A stretch of 18,774 nt of DNA from Quadrisphaera sp. (lineage in GTDB: Bacteria > Actinomycetota > Actinomycetes > Actinomycetales > Quadrisphaeraceae). The DNA is taken from assembly GCA_029258695.1 (NCBI GenBank), contig JARIBR010000087.1:1-18774 (forward strand), read 5' to 3'. Positions 6,764 through 13,807 of the stretch are shown here, in pieces; the first letter of the stretch is position 1; each line of letters begins with the position of its first letter. A program made the translations under genes and the position numbers. The notes under the pieces are model-generated. The model was given only the letters and a program-made list of their open reading frames with translations. It had not been told where the DNA came from and did not search any database.

Positions 6764-7861
6764 GTGCAGTTCGGCATCTTCACCGTCAGCGACCTCCACC
6801 CCGACGCCCACACCGGGCAGGTCCCCACCGACTCCGAGCGGATCAAGGGCCTGGTGACGATGGCCCGTCACGCCGAGGACGCCGGGCTGGACGTGTTCGC
6901 CGTCGGTGAGCACCACGAGCCGCCGTTCGTGGCCTCGGCGCTGACCACGCTGCTCTCCCACGTCGCCGCGCTGACCGAGCGCCTGACCGTGTCGACGTCC
7001 ATCGCGCACATCACCACGAACGACCCGGTGCGCATCGCCGAGGACTACGCGATGCTCTCCCACCTCTCGGACGGGCGCACCGACCTCATGCTGGGGCGCG
7101 GCAACACGCTGGGCACCTACGAGGCCTTCGGGCGTGACCCGCGCAGCTCGGTGGAGCTGACGGTGGAGAACTACCAGCTGCTGCGCCGGCTGTGGGACGA
7201 GGAGGTCGTGGACTTCACGGGTGACTTCCGCACCGAGCTCAGGAACTTCACCTCGATCCCCCGGCCCCTGGACGGCGTGCCGCCGTTCGTGTGGCACGGC
7301 TCGATCCGCACCCCCCAGGTCGCCGAGATCGCCGCGTTCTTCGGCGACGGGTACTTCGCCAACAACATCTTCTGGCCCGCGGAGCACTACCAGCGCCTCA
7401 TCGGCCTCTACCGGGAGCGCTACGCCCACCACGGCCACGGCTCGCCCGACCAGGCCATCGTGGGCCTGGGTGGCCACGTGTTCATGCGGCCGAACAGCCA
7501 GGACGCGATCAAGGAGTTCCGCCCCTACTTCGACGCCGCGCCGGTCTACGGCGGGGGTCCCTCGCTGGAGGACTTCTCCGCCCAGACGCCGCTGACGGTC
7601 GGCTCCCCCGCCGAGGTCGTCGAGCGGACGCTGACCTTCGCCGACCTGTTCGGCGACTACCAGCGCCAGCTCTTCCTCATCGACCACGCCGGGCTGCCGC
7701 TGAAGACCGTCCTCGAGCAGATCGACATCCTCGGCAGCGAGGTGGTCCCGGTGCTGCGGGCCGAGATGGAGTCCCGCCGTCCGGCGCACGTGCCCTCCGA
7801 CCCGCCCACCCACGCCAGCCGCCTCGCCGCGCGGCGAGGCGCGGTCGCCGACGCGTCCTGA
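6764..7861 (+). CDS. LLM-class FMN-dependent luciferase-like monooxygenase
   Basis: The 365-aa product belongs to the bacterial luciferase-like TIM-barrel flavin monooxygenases and resembles the CE1758-type actinobacterial subgroup. Visible features are the N-terminal strand MQFGIFTV, GLDVFAVGEHH (42-51), STSIAHITTNDPVRIAEDYAML-type core sequence, the DLMLGRGNT segment, VPPFVWHGSIR, IVGLGGHVFMRPNSQDA and GDYQRQLFLIDHAGLPLKTVL near the C-terminus. It would use reduced flavin and oxygen on an unknown organic substrate in the cytoplasm. The GTG start has AGGAG about 7 nt upstream, so translation is Shine-Dalgarno-driven inside the operon. The last 30 residues are Arg/Ala-rich and poorly conserved. 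It converges on the ydbT-like gene with 36 bp between stops and no clear terminator. Confidence 0.9.
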   Translation: MQFGIFTVSDLHPDAHTGQVPTDSERIKGLVTMARHAEDAGLDVFAVGEHHEPPFVASALTTLLSHVAALTERLTVSTSIAHITTNDPVRIAEDYAMLSHLSDGRTDLMLGRGNTLGTYEAFGRDPRSSVELTVENYQLLRRLWDEEVVDFTGDFRTELRNFTSIPRPLDGVPPFVWHGSIRTPQVAEIAAFFGDGYFANNIFWPAEHYQRLIGLYRERYAHHGHGSPDQAIVGLGGHVFMRPNSQDAIKEFRPYFDAAPVYGGGPSLEDFSAQTPLTVGSPAEVVERTLTFADLFGDYQRQLFLIDHAGLPLKTVLEQIDILGSEVVPVLRAEMESRRPAHVPSDPPTHASRLAARRGAVADAS

Positions 7862-7897
7862 GCGTCCGGTGACGTCGCGCCGCGCGGGGGGCCGTCC

Positions 7898-9487
7898 TCA
7901 GCGCGGCGCGTTCTCCGCCGCGGCGGCCGCCTGCGCGCGCGCCGCCTGGGCGAGCAGGAACGTCGCAGCCTGCCCTGCGTCGAGGTGGGGGACCACGGGC
8001 ACCACCGGGCCCGGCGTGGAGTGCAGGACGAGGGTGACCAGCCCGAGCCGGCGCTGCATCGGCCCGGTGTCGAGGGCGATCGACTGCAGGCGTCCGTGCG
8101 GCACCACGTCGAGCCGTCGCCGCAGGCGGCCGTGGCGGGCGAGCAGCACCTCGGGAGCAGCGAGCACCCCCTGACGGCGCCAGCCGAAGGGATCGAGCCG
8201 CCAGGCTCGGCGCGGCGTGGAGAGCCACCCGGCGCTGCTGCTCGCCGGGTCGCCCGAGGTACCGGTCAGGCCGGCGGACACGTCGTCGCGGTCGACCGGG
8301 ACGGGCAGCACGAGAGCCAGGAGCTCGTCCACCTGAGCGCGGCTGCACACCGGCACCACCCGTGTGGAGCCGCCCTCGCCGTCCTCGAGGCCGTACCCGG
8401 CGACGTTGACCTCCACGCGCCACCAGCCGGCGCTGCGCCACAGCGCCGGCTGCGCGATGCGGACCGCCTGGACGCGTCCGCGCGGGATGGACTGCGTGCG
8501 TCGCTCGAGGAGGCCGTGGCGCAGACGCAACCCTGCCGTCGAGGTCTCGACCGTCCACGCGCCGCCGCGGGAGACGTCGCGCCACACCGTCGCCCCGAGC
8601 CCCAGCAGCAGCGGGGCCGCACCGAACAGGGCCGCCCCCGACTCGGTGAGGACCAGCACGAGCGCCGTGACCGCCAGGGTCACGAGGAACGGCGGCAGCG
8701 TCGAGAGCGCCACGGAGCCGAGCAGGCGCGGCAGGGGCACCGTGAGGACCTCGCGTCCCGCCGGCCGTGCGGGGGCCCGCGCCGGGGTCGCCGGGTCACC
8801 GACGGCGTCGCTGCCGGTGGTCGTGGCCTCGGGGGCCGGGAGAGAGCTGGTCGCGTGATCGGGGGTCGCGGCGCCGGTGACCGGGGCCTCGGCTCCTGTC
8901 GCCAGCGTGGCGGAGGACGCCGGCGGCGCCACCTCACCGGCCGGGCTGCCCGCGTCGTCGCCCCCCTGCTGGGTACGGGCCAGCAGCATCGCCTGCAGCG
9001 CCTCGGCGTCGGCCCGGCGCAGGTACGCGAGCCTGATCCCCGACCCCGTTCCCCCGGCCACCTCCACGCGGACCTCCGCGAAGCCGAAGACCCTGGCCGT
9101 CGGGGGGCGCACGAGGTCGACCGCCTGCACCCGGTCCAGGCGGGCCGAGCGCTGCTGGCGGGCGAGCACCCCGGTGTGCAGGCGCACCGCCTCGTCGTCG
9201 ACGGCGTAGCGGGAGAACCACCACGAGGCGATCCCCCCGGCGGTGGCGATGGCGAGGACGAGCAGCAGCGCGGCGCCGGCGAGGGCCAGCTCCCAGAGAC
9301 CAGGGGCGTCGCCCTCGCCGTCGAGCAGGGCGCGCCCGCGGTTCTGGCCGTAGAACAGCAGCAGCAGCACGAGCAGCTTCCAGCTGCGGAGCGCGGGCGA
9401 GGCGGGGTGCAGCCGGTGCCACCCCGGCGGCAGCGGACCCGCTCCGCCGGCATCGGGGGCGGCGCGGGCCGGCACGGACGCGCTCAC
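7898..9487 (-). CDS. YdbT-like membrane protein with three bacterial PH domains
   Basis: This 529-aa protein resembles Bacillus YdbT, a roughly 490-aa membrane protein with repeated bPH2 (DUF304) domains. N-terminal membrane segments (about 36-46 and 66-90) lead into PH domain 1 (about 94-168, FSRYAVDDEAVRLHTGVLARQQRSARLDRVQAVDL). A 75-residue Ala/Pro/Thr-rich linker (172-245) follows. Next come a membrane pair (about 255-302), PH domain 2 (about 311-395, with SIPRGRVQAVRI) and PH domain 3 (about 445-520, with VVPHGRLQSIALDTGPMQRRLGL). The function of the pair is unknown; in Bacillus ydbS/ydbT has been linked to resistance to an antimicrobial peptide. The GTG start overlaps the ydbS-like stop by 4 bp, so the two are coupled. 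The long linker is unlike YdbT. Confidence 0.85.
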   Translation of the reverse strand: MSASVPARAAPDAGGAGPLPPGWHRLHPASPALRSWKLLVLLLLFYGQNRGRALLDGEGDAPGLWELALAGAALLLVLAIATAGGIASWWFSRYAVDDEAVRLHTGVLARQQRSARLDRVQAVDLVRPPTARVFGFAEVRVEVAGGTGSGIRLAYLRRADAEALQAMLLARTQQGGDDAGSPAGEVAPPASSATLATGAEAPVTGAATPDHATSSLPAPEATTTGSDAVGDPATPARAPARPAGREVLTVPLPRLLGSVALSTLPPFLVTLAVTALVLVLTESGAALFGAAPLLLGLGATVWRDVSRGGAWTVETSTAGLRLRHGLLERRTQSIPRGRVQAVRIAQPALWRSAGWWRVEVNVAGYGLEDGEGGSTRVVPVCSRAQVDELLALVLPVPVDRDDVSAGLTGTSGDPASSSAGWLSTPRRAWRLDPFGWRRQGVLAAPEVLLARHGRLRRRLDVVPHGRLQSIALDTGPMQRRLGLVTLVLHSTPGPVVPVVPHLDAGQAATFLLAQAARAQAAAAAENAPR

Positions 9488-9978
9488 AGGCCGGCCAGCC
9501 GCGCCTCGCCGCGCGCCGCGAGCGCCTCGCGCAGGTGCGAGGCCTCGTCCGGTGCCAGCCCCGGGATCGAGGCGTCGGTCCCCGCCGACGCGGTGTGCAG
9601 CTGCACCGTGGAGATGCCGAAGGCGCGCTCGAGGGGCCCGGCGGTGACGTCCACGTACTGCATGCGGCCGTAGGGGACCACCACCGTGGACCGGAAGAGG
9701 ATCCCCCGGCGGACCAGGAGGTCGTCCTCGCGCTCCAGGTAGCCGATGGCCCGCACGCCGCGCCCGGCCACGACCCACCCGATGATCACGAGCACGAGCA
9801 GGCCGGCCACCGGGAGCCACCACCAGCGGCCCGGGAAGACGAGTGCGAGGACCCCGACGACGAGCAGCGGGACGAGGTAGGAGAGCAGCCCGAGCCGGCG
9901 CACCGTGACCAGCCGCGGCGAGACGCGCACCCAGGGGAGGGCGTCGAGGTCGTCGGGGGCGGTCGGTCGGGGGCTCAC
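9484..9978 (-). CDS. YdbS-like membrane protein with one bacterial PH domain
   Basis: The 164-aa product has two adjacent transmembrane segments (about 29-49 and 52-72) followed by one bPH2 domain (about 78-155, YLEREDDLLVRRGILFRSTVVVPYGRMQYVDV; then GPLERAFGISTVQLHTAS). This is the usual YdbS layout (about 160 aa), and the YdbT-like partner lies immediately downstream with a GTGA overlap. The two probably form one membrane complex. The GTG start at 9978 is preceded 6 nt upstream by GATGAT, a weak leaderless-type -10. A palindrome just beyond separates it from the hypothetical gene upstream. Confidence 0.86.
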   Translation of the reverse strand: MSPRPTAPDDLDALPWVRVSPRLVTVRRLGLLSYLVPLLVVGVLALVFPGRWWWLPVAGLLVLVIIGWVVAGRGVRAIGYLEREDDLLVRRGILFRSTVVVPYGRMQYVDVTAGPLERAFGISTVQLHTASAGTDASIPGLAPDEASHLREALAARGEARLAGL

Positions 9979-9984
9979 CGGACC

Positions 9985-9990
9985 ATCATC
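9985..9990 (-). promoter_or_regulatory. Weak leaderless -10 (GATGAT) of the ydbS-ydbT pair
   Basis: GATGAT ends 6 nt before the GTG at 9978, the same spacing as at the methyltransferase start at 2962. The first base is off consensus and no -35 is visible. Confidence 0.32.
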
Positions 9991-9993
9991 GCC

Positions 9994-10013
9994 CCCGCCG
10001 GCGCGCCGGCGGG
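9994..10013 (-). terminator. 20-bp perfect palindrome after the 310-aa hypothetical gene
   Basis: CCCGCCGGCG is followed directly by its reverse complement. As RNA it would fold with a small central loop. It lies 17 nt past the stop at 10031 and just before the ydbS promoter candidate, so it fits a terminator. An operator cannot be excluded. Confidence 0.5.
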
Positions 10014-10030
10014 CGGGCGGTGACGCCGGC

Positions 10031-10963
10031 TCAGGCCGCGTCGGCGAGGCCGTCGTCGGTGACGGCGTCGTCGGTGAGGCGGCGGCGCGGGCGCTGACGG
10101 GTGGTCGGCATGCGGACCATCACGGCGGGCGCCGGCTCGGACGGCGAGACTCCCTCACCACCCTGGGCGGGGGCCGGGGCGTGGGCGGGAGCCGCCGCGG
10201 CCATGGCCGACAGCGCCTCGAGGTCGCGGTCGGCCCGCTCGGCGCGGGTGAGCACGACGACCTCGACGGCGCCACCGGAGGAGGAGACGGTGAACAGCCG
10301 TGACGGGTCGTCCTCCGGGCGGGCCGGGCTGCGCCCGTGCCACACGTGCTCCTGCCCCGTGGCGGCGTGGAGCGCGGCCAGGTCCGGCACGTCGAGGACG
10401 ATCGGGGTGCGAGCGGCTGCCGGGGTCGAGCCGAGGGCGCGCAGCGGCGCGGTCGACGCGACCGCGGGCTCGGTGAGCGACGCGGCCACCGGCTCGGTGG
10501 CGGGCGTGACCGCGGCGCGGCGGCCGGTCGCCCGCGCCGGCGAGGTCGGGCTCTGCGCCACCGCCGGCCGCTCGGGGCGGTCCGCGGTCGCTCCCGCGGG
10601 CACCGTGAGGAGGTCGGACAGGCTGACGCTCGGCGCGCGCGGCGCCAGCGTGCGCTCGACCTGCCGGCTCGAGGCGCTCGGGGCGAGCAACCCGGTGACG
10701 GGCGCGGCGGCGCGAGCGGAGCGACGGCCGTGGCCGGTGCCCGGGGTGGCCAGGCGCGAGCGCCACGAGGTGAGCGCCGCGGGCGCGAGCGCCACGCCGA
10801 GCCCCAGGGCCCCGACCTCCGGGCTGGAGGTCGCGGCGGCGGCGCCGACGGCTACGCAGCCGGCGAGGGCGCCGACGGGCAGGGCGGACATCGTGGACCA
10901 GAGCCGCGTGAGGCGGCCACGGGGGGTGAGCGGGGCGCGGTGGCGAGCTGTGGTCTTGGTCAT
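10031..10963 (-). CDS. Hypothetical membrane-anchored protein, 310 aa
   Basis: I do not recognise a family. A basic N-terminus (MTKTTARHRAPLTPRGRLTR) leads into two hydrophobic stretches (about 26-46 and 49-66, WSTMSALPVGALAG and onward), suggesting a helical hairpin in the membrane. Residues 70-190 are Ala/Pro/Thr/Arg-rich and probably disordered. A short, more ordered segment (about 190-255, IVLDVPDLAALHAATGQEHVWHGRSP and RLFTVSSSGGAVEVVVLTR) may be a small domain. The C-terminus is again Pro/Ala-rich with a basic patch (RQRPRRR) and an acidic end. The start is well supported by a promoter with GTGACA and TAGGGT. It is flanked by terminator-like structures, so it is probably monocistronic. 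Confidence 0.72.
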   Translation of the reverse strand: MTKTTARHRAPLTPRGRLTRLWSTMSALPVGALAGCVAVGAAAATSSPEVGALGLGVALAPAALTSWRSRLATPGTGHGRRSARAAAPVTGLLAPSASSRQVERTLAPRAPSVSLSDLLTVPAGATADRPERPAVAQSPTSPARATGRRAAVTPATEPVAASLTEPAVASTAPLRALGSTPAAARTPIVLDVPDLAALHAATGQEHVWHGRSPARPEDDPSRLFTVSSSGGAVEVVVLTRAERADRDLEALSAMAAAAPAHAPAPAQGGEGVSPSEPAPAVMVRMPTTRQRPRRRLTDDAVTDDGLADAA

Positions 10964-10969
10964 AGCGGG

Positions 10970-10999
10970 ACCCTAGAACCACATACGCCCCGCTGTCAC
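10970..10999 (-). promoter_or_regulatory. Leaderless promoter of the 310-aa hypothetical gene
   Basis: GTGACA (10994-10999, five of six matches to TTGACA) is followed by an 18-nt spacer and TAGGGT (10970-10975), which ends 6 nt before the ATG at 10963. It is the best -35/-10 pair in the window. Confidence 0.65.
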
Positions 11000-11012
11000 C
11001 ACGACACGCAAA

Positions 11013-11056
11013 GTGACTCTCTCGTCTCTTCAGTCTCTCCAGTCACACGAGTCACA
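11013..11056. promoter_or_regulatory. Pyrimidine-rich region with GTGACT/AGTCAC repeats
   Basis: GTGACT (11013-11018) and its complement AGTCAC (11041-11046) flank a 22-nt pyrimidine-rich tract, and AGTCAC recurs at 11050-11055. The block lies 14 bp upstream of the -35 of the 310-aa gene and is less GC-rich than its surroundings. It looks like a regulator-binding region, but no regulator can be named. Confidence 0.3.
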
Positions 11057-11100
11057 GGTGTGGACGACTCGGGGGACACGTGACCTTCCGGACCGAGCAC

Positions 11101-11141
11101 AGCGCCCCGCCCCCGGCACGGACGGCCGGGAGCGGGGCGCT
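11101..11141 (-). terminator. Strong terminator after the osmoprotectant binding-protein gene
   Basis: A 10-bp stem (11101-11110 with 11132-11141), one C-A mismatch, and 6 more pairs (11112-11117 with 11125-11130) enclose a 7-nt loop. It starts 30 nt beyond the stop at 11172 on the minus strand and ends the importer operon. Confidence 0.75.
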
Positions 11142-11171
11142 GGAGTGCGGGACGAACGCCGGGGCGGGGTG

Positions 11172-12143
11172 TCAGCCGACGAGGCCGTTGTCCTCCAGGT
11201 ACTGCCGGGCGACGTCCTCGGGCAGCTCGCGCTGGTCGTCGACCTGGGCGTTGAGCCCGGCGAGGTCCTCGGTGGTCAACGTCTGCGAGAGCTCGTTGAG
11301 CGCCTCGACGAGCGTCGTGTCGCCGGCCACCGACTCGTTCACGGCCGGCACGAGGTTCTCCGCCTGCTGGAGGTCCATGTCGTCCTCGAGCTGCACGAGG
11401 CCGAACTGGTCGAGGGTCGCGTCGGTGGTGGCCACCAGGCCGAGCTGCGCGTCCCCGTTCGCCACCTCCTGCTTGGTGGCAGCGGTGTCGAAGCCGGTGG
11501 GGGTGATGGAGCTGATCTGGATGTCGTAGACCTCCTGGAGGCCGGGCGCGCAGAAGGGACGCTCCGGGCACTCCTCGGTGGCGGCCAGGATCACGGGCTG
11601 ACCCAGGGCGCCGAGGTCGGAGAGGGTCTCGAGGTTGTTCTGCGTCGCGAAGTCCTCCGTGACGGCGAAGGAGTTCTGGGTCTGCGCCTGCGCCGGCTCC
11701 AGCAGCTCGATGCCGTACTGCTGGGCCAGCTCCTCCGCCACGGTCAGGGTCTCCTGGGTGTCCGAGGAGGCGACGACCTCGGCGTCGGGCCCGTTGGCGC
11801 TGGTGTTCATGTACTCGGTGAGCGTCCCGAGGTAGTCCGGGACCACCTGGATCTGCCCCTGCGAGAGCTGGTCGAAGTACAGCTCTCGGTTCCCGACCGT
11901 GACGATCGACGTGTCGTACCCGGCGTCGTCCAGGACGCCGGCGTACATCTGCGTCATGATCGCGCCCTCGGTGAACTCCGGGCCCCCGATGACCACCTCG
12001 CCGCCGCCGCTGCTCGCGGACGCCGAGCTCGGGGCCTCACCGGACTCCACCTCCTCGGCCGCGCAGGCGCTGAGCGCGAGCGCCGCACCGGCGAGGGCGG
12101 CGCCGACGGCGCCGACCCGGGTCGTTCCGGCAGTGAAGATCAT
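11172..12143 (-). CDS. Osmoprotectant ABC transporter substrate-binding lipoprotein (ProX/OpuAC type)
   Basis: The 323-aa product starts with a lipoprotein signal: a hydrophobic stretch and the lipobox LSAC, with Cys27 as the lipid anchor. A Ser/Gly linker precedes the OpuAC-like domain, marked by VVIGGPEFTEGAIMTQMYAGVL (about 50-71) and LSQGQIQVVPDYLGTLTEYMN (about 93-113). The family binds glycine betaine, choline, carnitine or proline; the exact ligand is not evident. Cys192 and Cys198 (CPERPFC) may form a disulfide outside the cell. The ATG at 12143 is preferred over an upstream ATG at 12221 because it gives a proper signal peptide and follows AAGGCGGG. It lies 171 bp after the second permease, and a strong terminator follows. 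Confidence 0.9.
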   Translation of the reverse strand: MIFTAGTTRVGAVGAALAGAALALSACAAEEVESGEAPSSASASSGGGEVVIGGPEFTEGAIMTQMYAGVLDDAGYDTSIVTVGNRELYFDQLSQGQIQVVPDYLGTLTEYMNTSANGPDAEVVASSDTQETLTVAEELAQQYGIELLEPAQAQTQNSFAVTEDFATQNNLETLSDLGALGQPVILAATEECPERPFCAPGLQEVYDIQISSITPTGFDTAATKQEVANGDAQLGLVATTDATLDQFGLVQLEDDMDLQQAENLVPAVNESVAGDTTLVEALNELSQTLTTEDLAGLNAQVDDQRELPEDVARQYLEDNGLVG

Positions 12144-12292
12144 GTGACCCGCCTTCTGTGTCCCGCGGCGCACTGGGCCGCGCGTGTCGGGCGGGCACCG
12201 GTCGGGGCCCGCACCGTCCATCCAACAACCACCGGGGAGCGCTGTCTGCCGGGGGCGGGGGGTCCGGCGGTCACGATGTCGTCACGACCCGT

Positions 12293-12305
12293 GGCCCGCG
12301 GGGCC
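12293..12305 (-). terminator. Short hairpin between permease and binding-protein genes
   Basis: GGCCC-GCG-GGGCC lies 9 nt after the stop of the second permease. It may attenuate transcription into the binding-protein gene. The stem is short, so this is tentative. The remaining 171-bp gap (12144-12314) also holds a direct repeat of GTCACGA (12270-12276 and 12281-12287) and no clear promoter. Confidence 0.22.
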
Positions 12306-12314
12306 GCGGAGCGC

Positions 12315-13067
12315 TCAGGCGGGGACGGGCTCGCGGCCCGTGTCCTCGCTCGACGCCGACGCCGACGCCGACGCCCGCCTCGCCCGGGAGCGCGCCCGCG
12401 CGACGGGGTCGGCGTAGCGCCCCAGAGCACCGAAGGCGAGGTCCACGACGATCGCCACGACCGCGATGACCAGCGCCCCGGCGATGATCTGGGGGACGTC
12501 GAACCCCCCCGAGGCGCCGGTGGCCCGCGTGATGATGCGGCCCAGCCCGCCGAAGGCGAAGATCGCCGCGATGGACACGGTCGCCACCACCTGCACCGCG
12601 CCCTGGCGCACCGCGTTCATCAGGGCCGGCGTGGCGAGCGGCAGCTCGACCTTGCGCAGCACCTCGAAGCCGGACATGCCCATGCCCTTCGCCGCGTCGA
12701 CCGCCGCCGGGTCCACCTCGCGCATCCCCACGTAGGTGTTGGTGAGGAGCACGGGGATCGCGAAGAGCGTGAAGGCGACCAGCGCCGAGAGGGTGGTGCG
12801 CCCGAACGGCGGCGGGACGAACAGCAGGATGCTCAGCAGGGCGAGGGTGGGCACCGCGCGGCCGATGTTGCCGATCTGCACGGCCAGGACGCCGCCGCGC
12901 CCGGTGTGCCCCAGCCACAGCGCGACGGGCAGCGCGACGGCGCAGGCGATGCCCAGCGAGGCCGCCGTGAGGGCCAGGTGCTCACCGAGCAGCGAGAGGA
13001 TCCCGGCCGGGCCGCGCCAGTTGGCGGCGTCGGCGAACCAGGCGATGACGTCCGTGACGACGTTCAT
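12315..13067 (-). CDS. Osmoprotectant ABC transporter permease (second)
   Basis: The 250-aa integral membrane protein has five or six hydrophobic segments from about residue 24 to 225. The cytoplasmic EAA loop that contacts the ATPase is visible as AAVDAAKGMGMSGFEVLRKVELPLATPAL (about 121-149). The length and motif match the ProW/OpuBB-OpuBD family. The ATG overlaps the stop of the first permease by 4 bp (ATGA) with GGAGGG upstream, so the two permeases are coupled and probably form the channel heterodimer. The C-terminal tail carries an Ala-Ser repeat (RRASASASASS) from a (GACGCC)4 tract and is probably disordered. Confidence 0.91.
   Translation of the reverse strand: MNVVTDVIAWFADAANWRGPAGILSLLGEHLALTAASLGIACAVALPVALWLGHTGRGGVLAVQIGNIGRAVPTLALLSILLFVPPPFGRTTLSALVAFTLFAIPVLLTNTYVGMREVDPAAVDAAKGMGMSGFEVLRKVELPLATPALMNAVRQGAVQVVATVSIAAIFAFGGLGRIITRATGASGGFDVPQIIAGALVIAVVAIVVDLAFGALGRYADPVARARSRARRASASASASSEDTGREPVPA
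12352..12375. repeat. (GACGCC)4 hexanucleotide repeat
   Basis: Four exact hexamers in the 3' end of the second permease gene encode the Ala-Ser repeat. Slippage would add or remove two residues without shifting frame. Confidence 0.8.
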
Positions 13068-13783
13068 GCCGCCCTCCGCCAGGGGGTCAGGGTGCGCTGG
13101 AGGGCGAGCAGGAGCAGGTCGAACGTGAAGGCGAGGATCACGCAGACCACCGAGGCGGTGAGCACCTGGGCGTGGAAGTTGCTGGCGACCCCGGTCACGA
13201 GGAGGTTGCCGAACCCGCCGAACCCGATCACCGCCCCCACCGTCGTCAGCGCCACGGTCGAGACCGCCGCGACGCGCAGGCCGCCGATGGCCGAGGGCAG
13301 GGCCAGGGGGAGCTCGACGCTCCACAGCATCTTGAGGTTGCTGTACCCCATGCCGGTGGCGGCGTCGATGACCTCGGGGTCCACGCCGTCGAGGCCGACG
13401 AGGAGGTTCCGCACGAGGATCGTCAACGAGTAGAGGGCCAGGCCGAGGATCACGGAGGCCGCGGTGAGCCCGAGGAAGGGGATGATGAGGAAGAACAGGG
13501 CGATGGAGGGGATCGTGTACAGCGTCGTGGTGACCCCCACCGTCAACGCCCTGGCCTTGCGGAAGCGGTGCGCGAACACCGCGAGCGGGATCGAGACGAC
13601 GATGCCCAGCAGCAGCGAGACCACCGTGAGGTAGAGGTGCTCACCGAGCGCGTCGACGAGCTGCGAGGAGCGGCTGGTGACGTACTCCGGGCAGATCCAG
13701 TCGTTGCGCGTGAGGCAGTTCTGCGGTCCACTGGCGGCATGGACGACGGCGCTGGCGCTCAGCACTCCCCCGGTGAGGCTCAC
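13064..13783 (-). CDS. Osmoprotectant ABC transporter permease (first)
   Basis: The 239-aa membrane protein of the ProW/OpuB permease family has hydrophobic segments from about residue 48 (HLYLTVVSLLLGIVVSIPLA) to 230. The EAA loop is AATGMGYSNLKMLWSVELPL (141-160). An N-terminal segment before the first core helix holds NCLTRNDWIC (22-31, Cys23 and Cys31), which may be outside the membrane. The GTG start at 13783 is set by a TACCGT -10 exactly 7 nt upstream, so the operon mRNA is probably leaderless. It is the first gene of the permease-permease-binding protein unit and divergent from the ATPase gene 24 bp away. Confidence 0.91.
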   Translation of the reverse strand: MSLTGGVLSASAVVHAASGPQNCLTRNDWICPEYVTSRSSQLVDALGEHLYLTVVSLLLGIVVSIPLAVFAHRFRKARALTVGVTTTLYTIPSIALFFLIIPFLGLTAASVILGLALYSLTILVRNLLVGLDGVDPEVIDAATGMGYSNLKMLWSVELPLALPSAIGGLRVAAVSTVALTTVGAVIGFGGFGNLLVTGVASNFHAQVLTASVVCVILAFTFDLLLLALQRTLTPWRRAA

Positions 13784-13790
13784 GACGGCG

Positions 13791-13800
13791 ACGGTACCCG
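13791..13800. promoter_or_regulatory. Overlapping divergent -10 elements of the osmoprotectant importer
   Basis: On the minus strand TACCGT (13791-13796) ends 7 nt before the permease GTG (13783). On the plus strand TACCCG (13795-13800) ends 7 nt before the ATPase ATG (13808). The hexamers overlap in TA and share a GGTACC-centred near-palindrome. The plus element lacks the final T of TANNNT. Any -35 would lie inside the opposite gene. Confidence 0.48.
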
Positions 13801-13807
13801 TGACGTG

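Noticed and set aside
11013..13433. Plus-strand open frame of 806 codons opposite the binding protein and permeases
   Set aside because: It covers three well-supported minus-strand genes and two intergenic gaps including a terminator. The composition is that of a GC-rich shadow frame.
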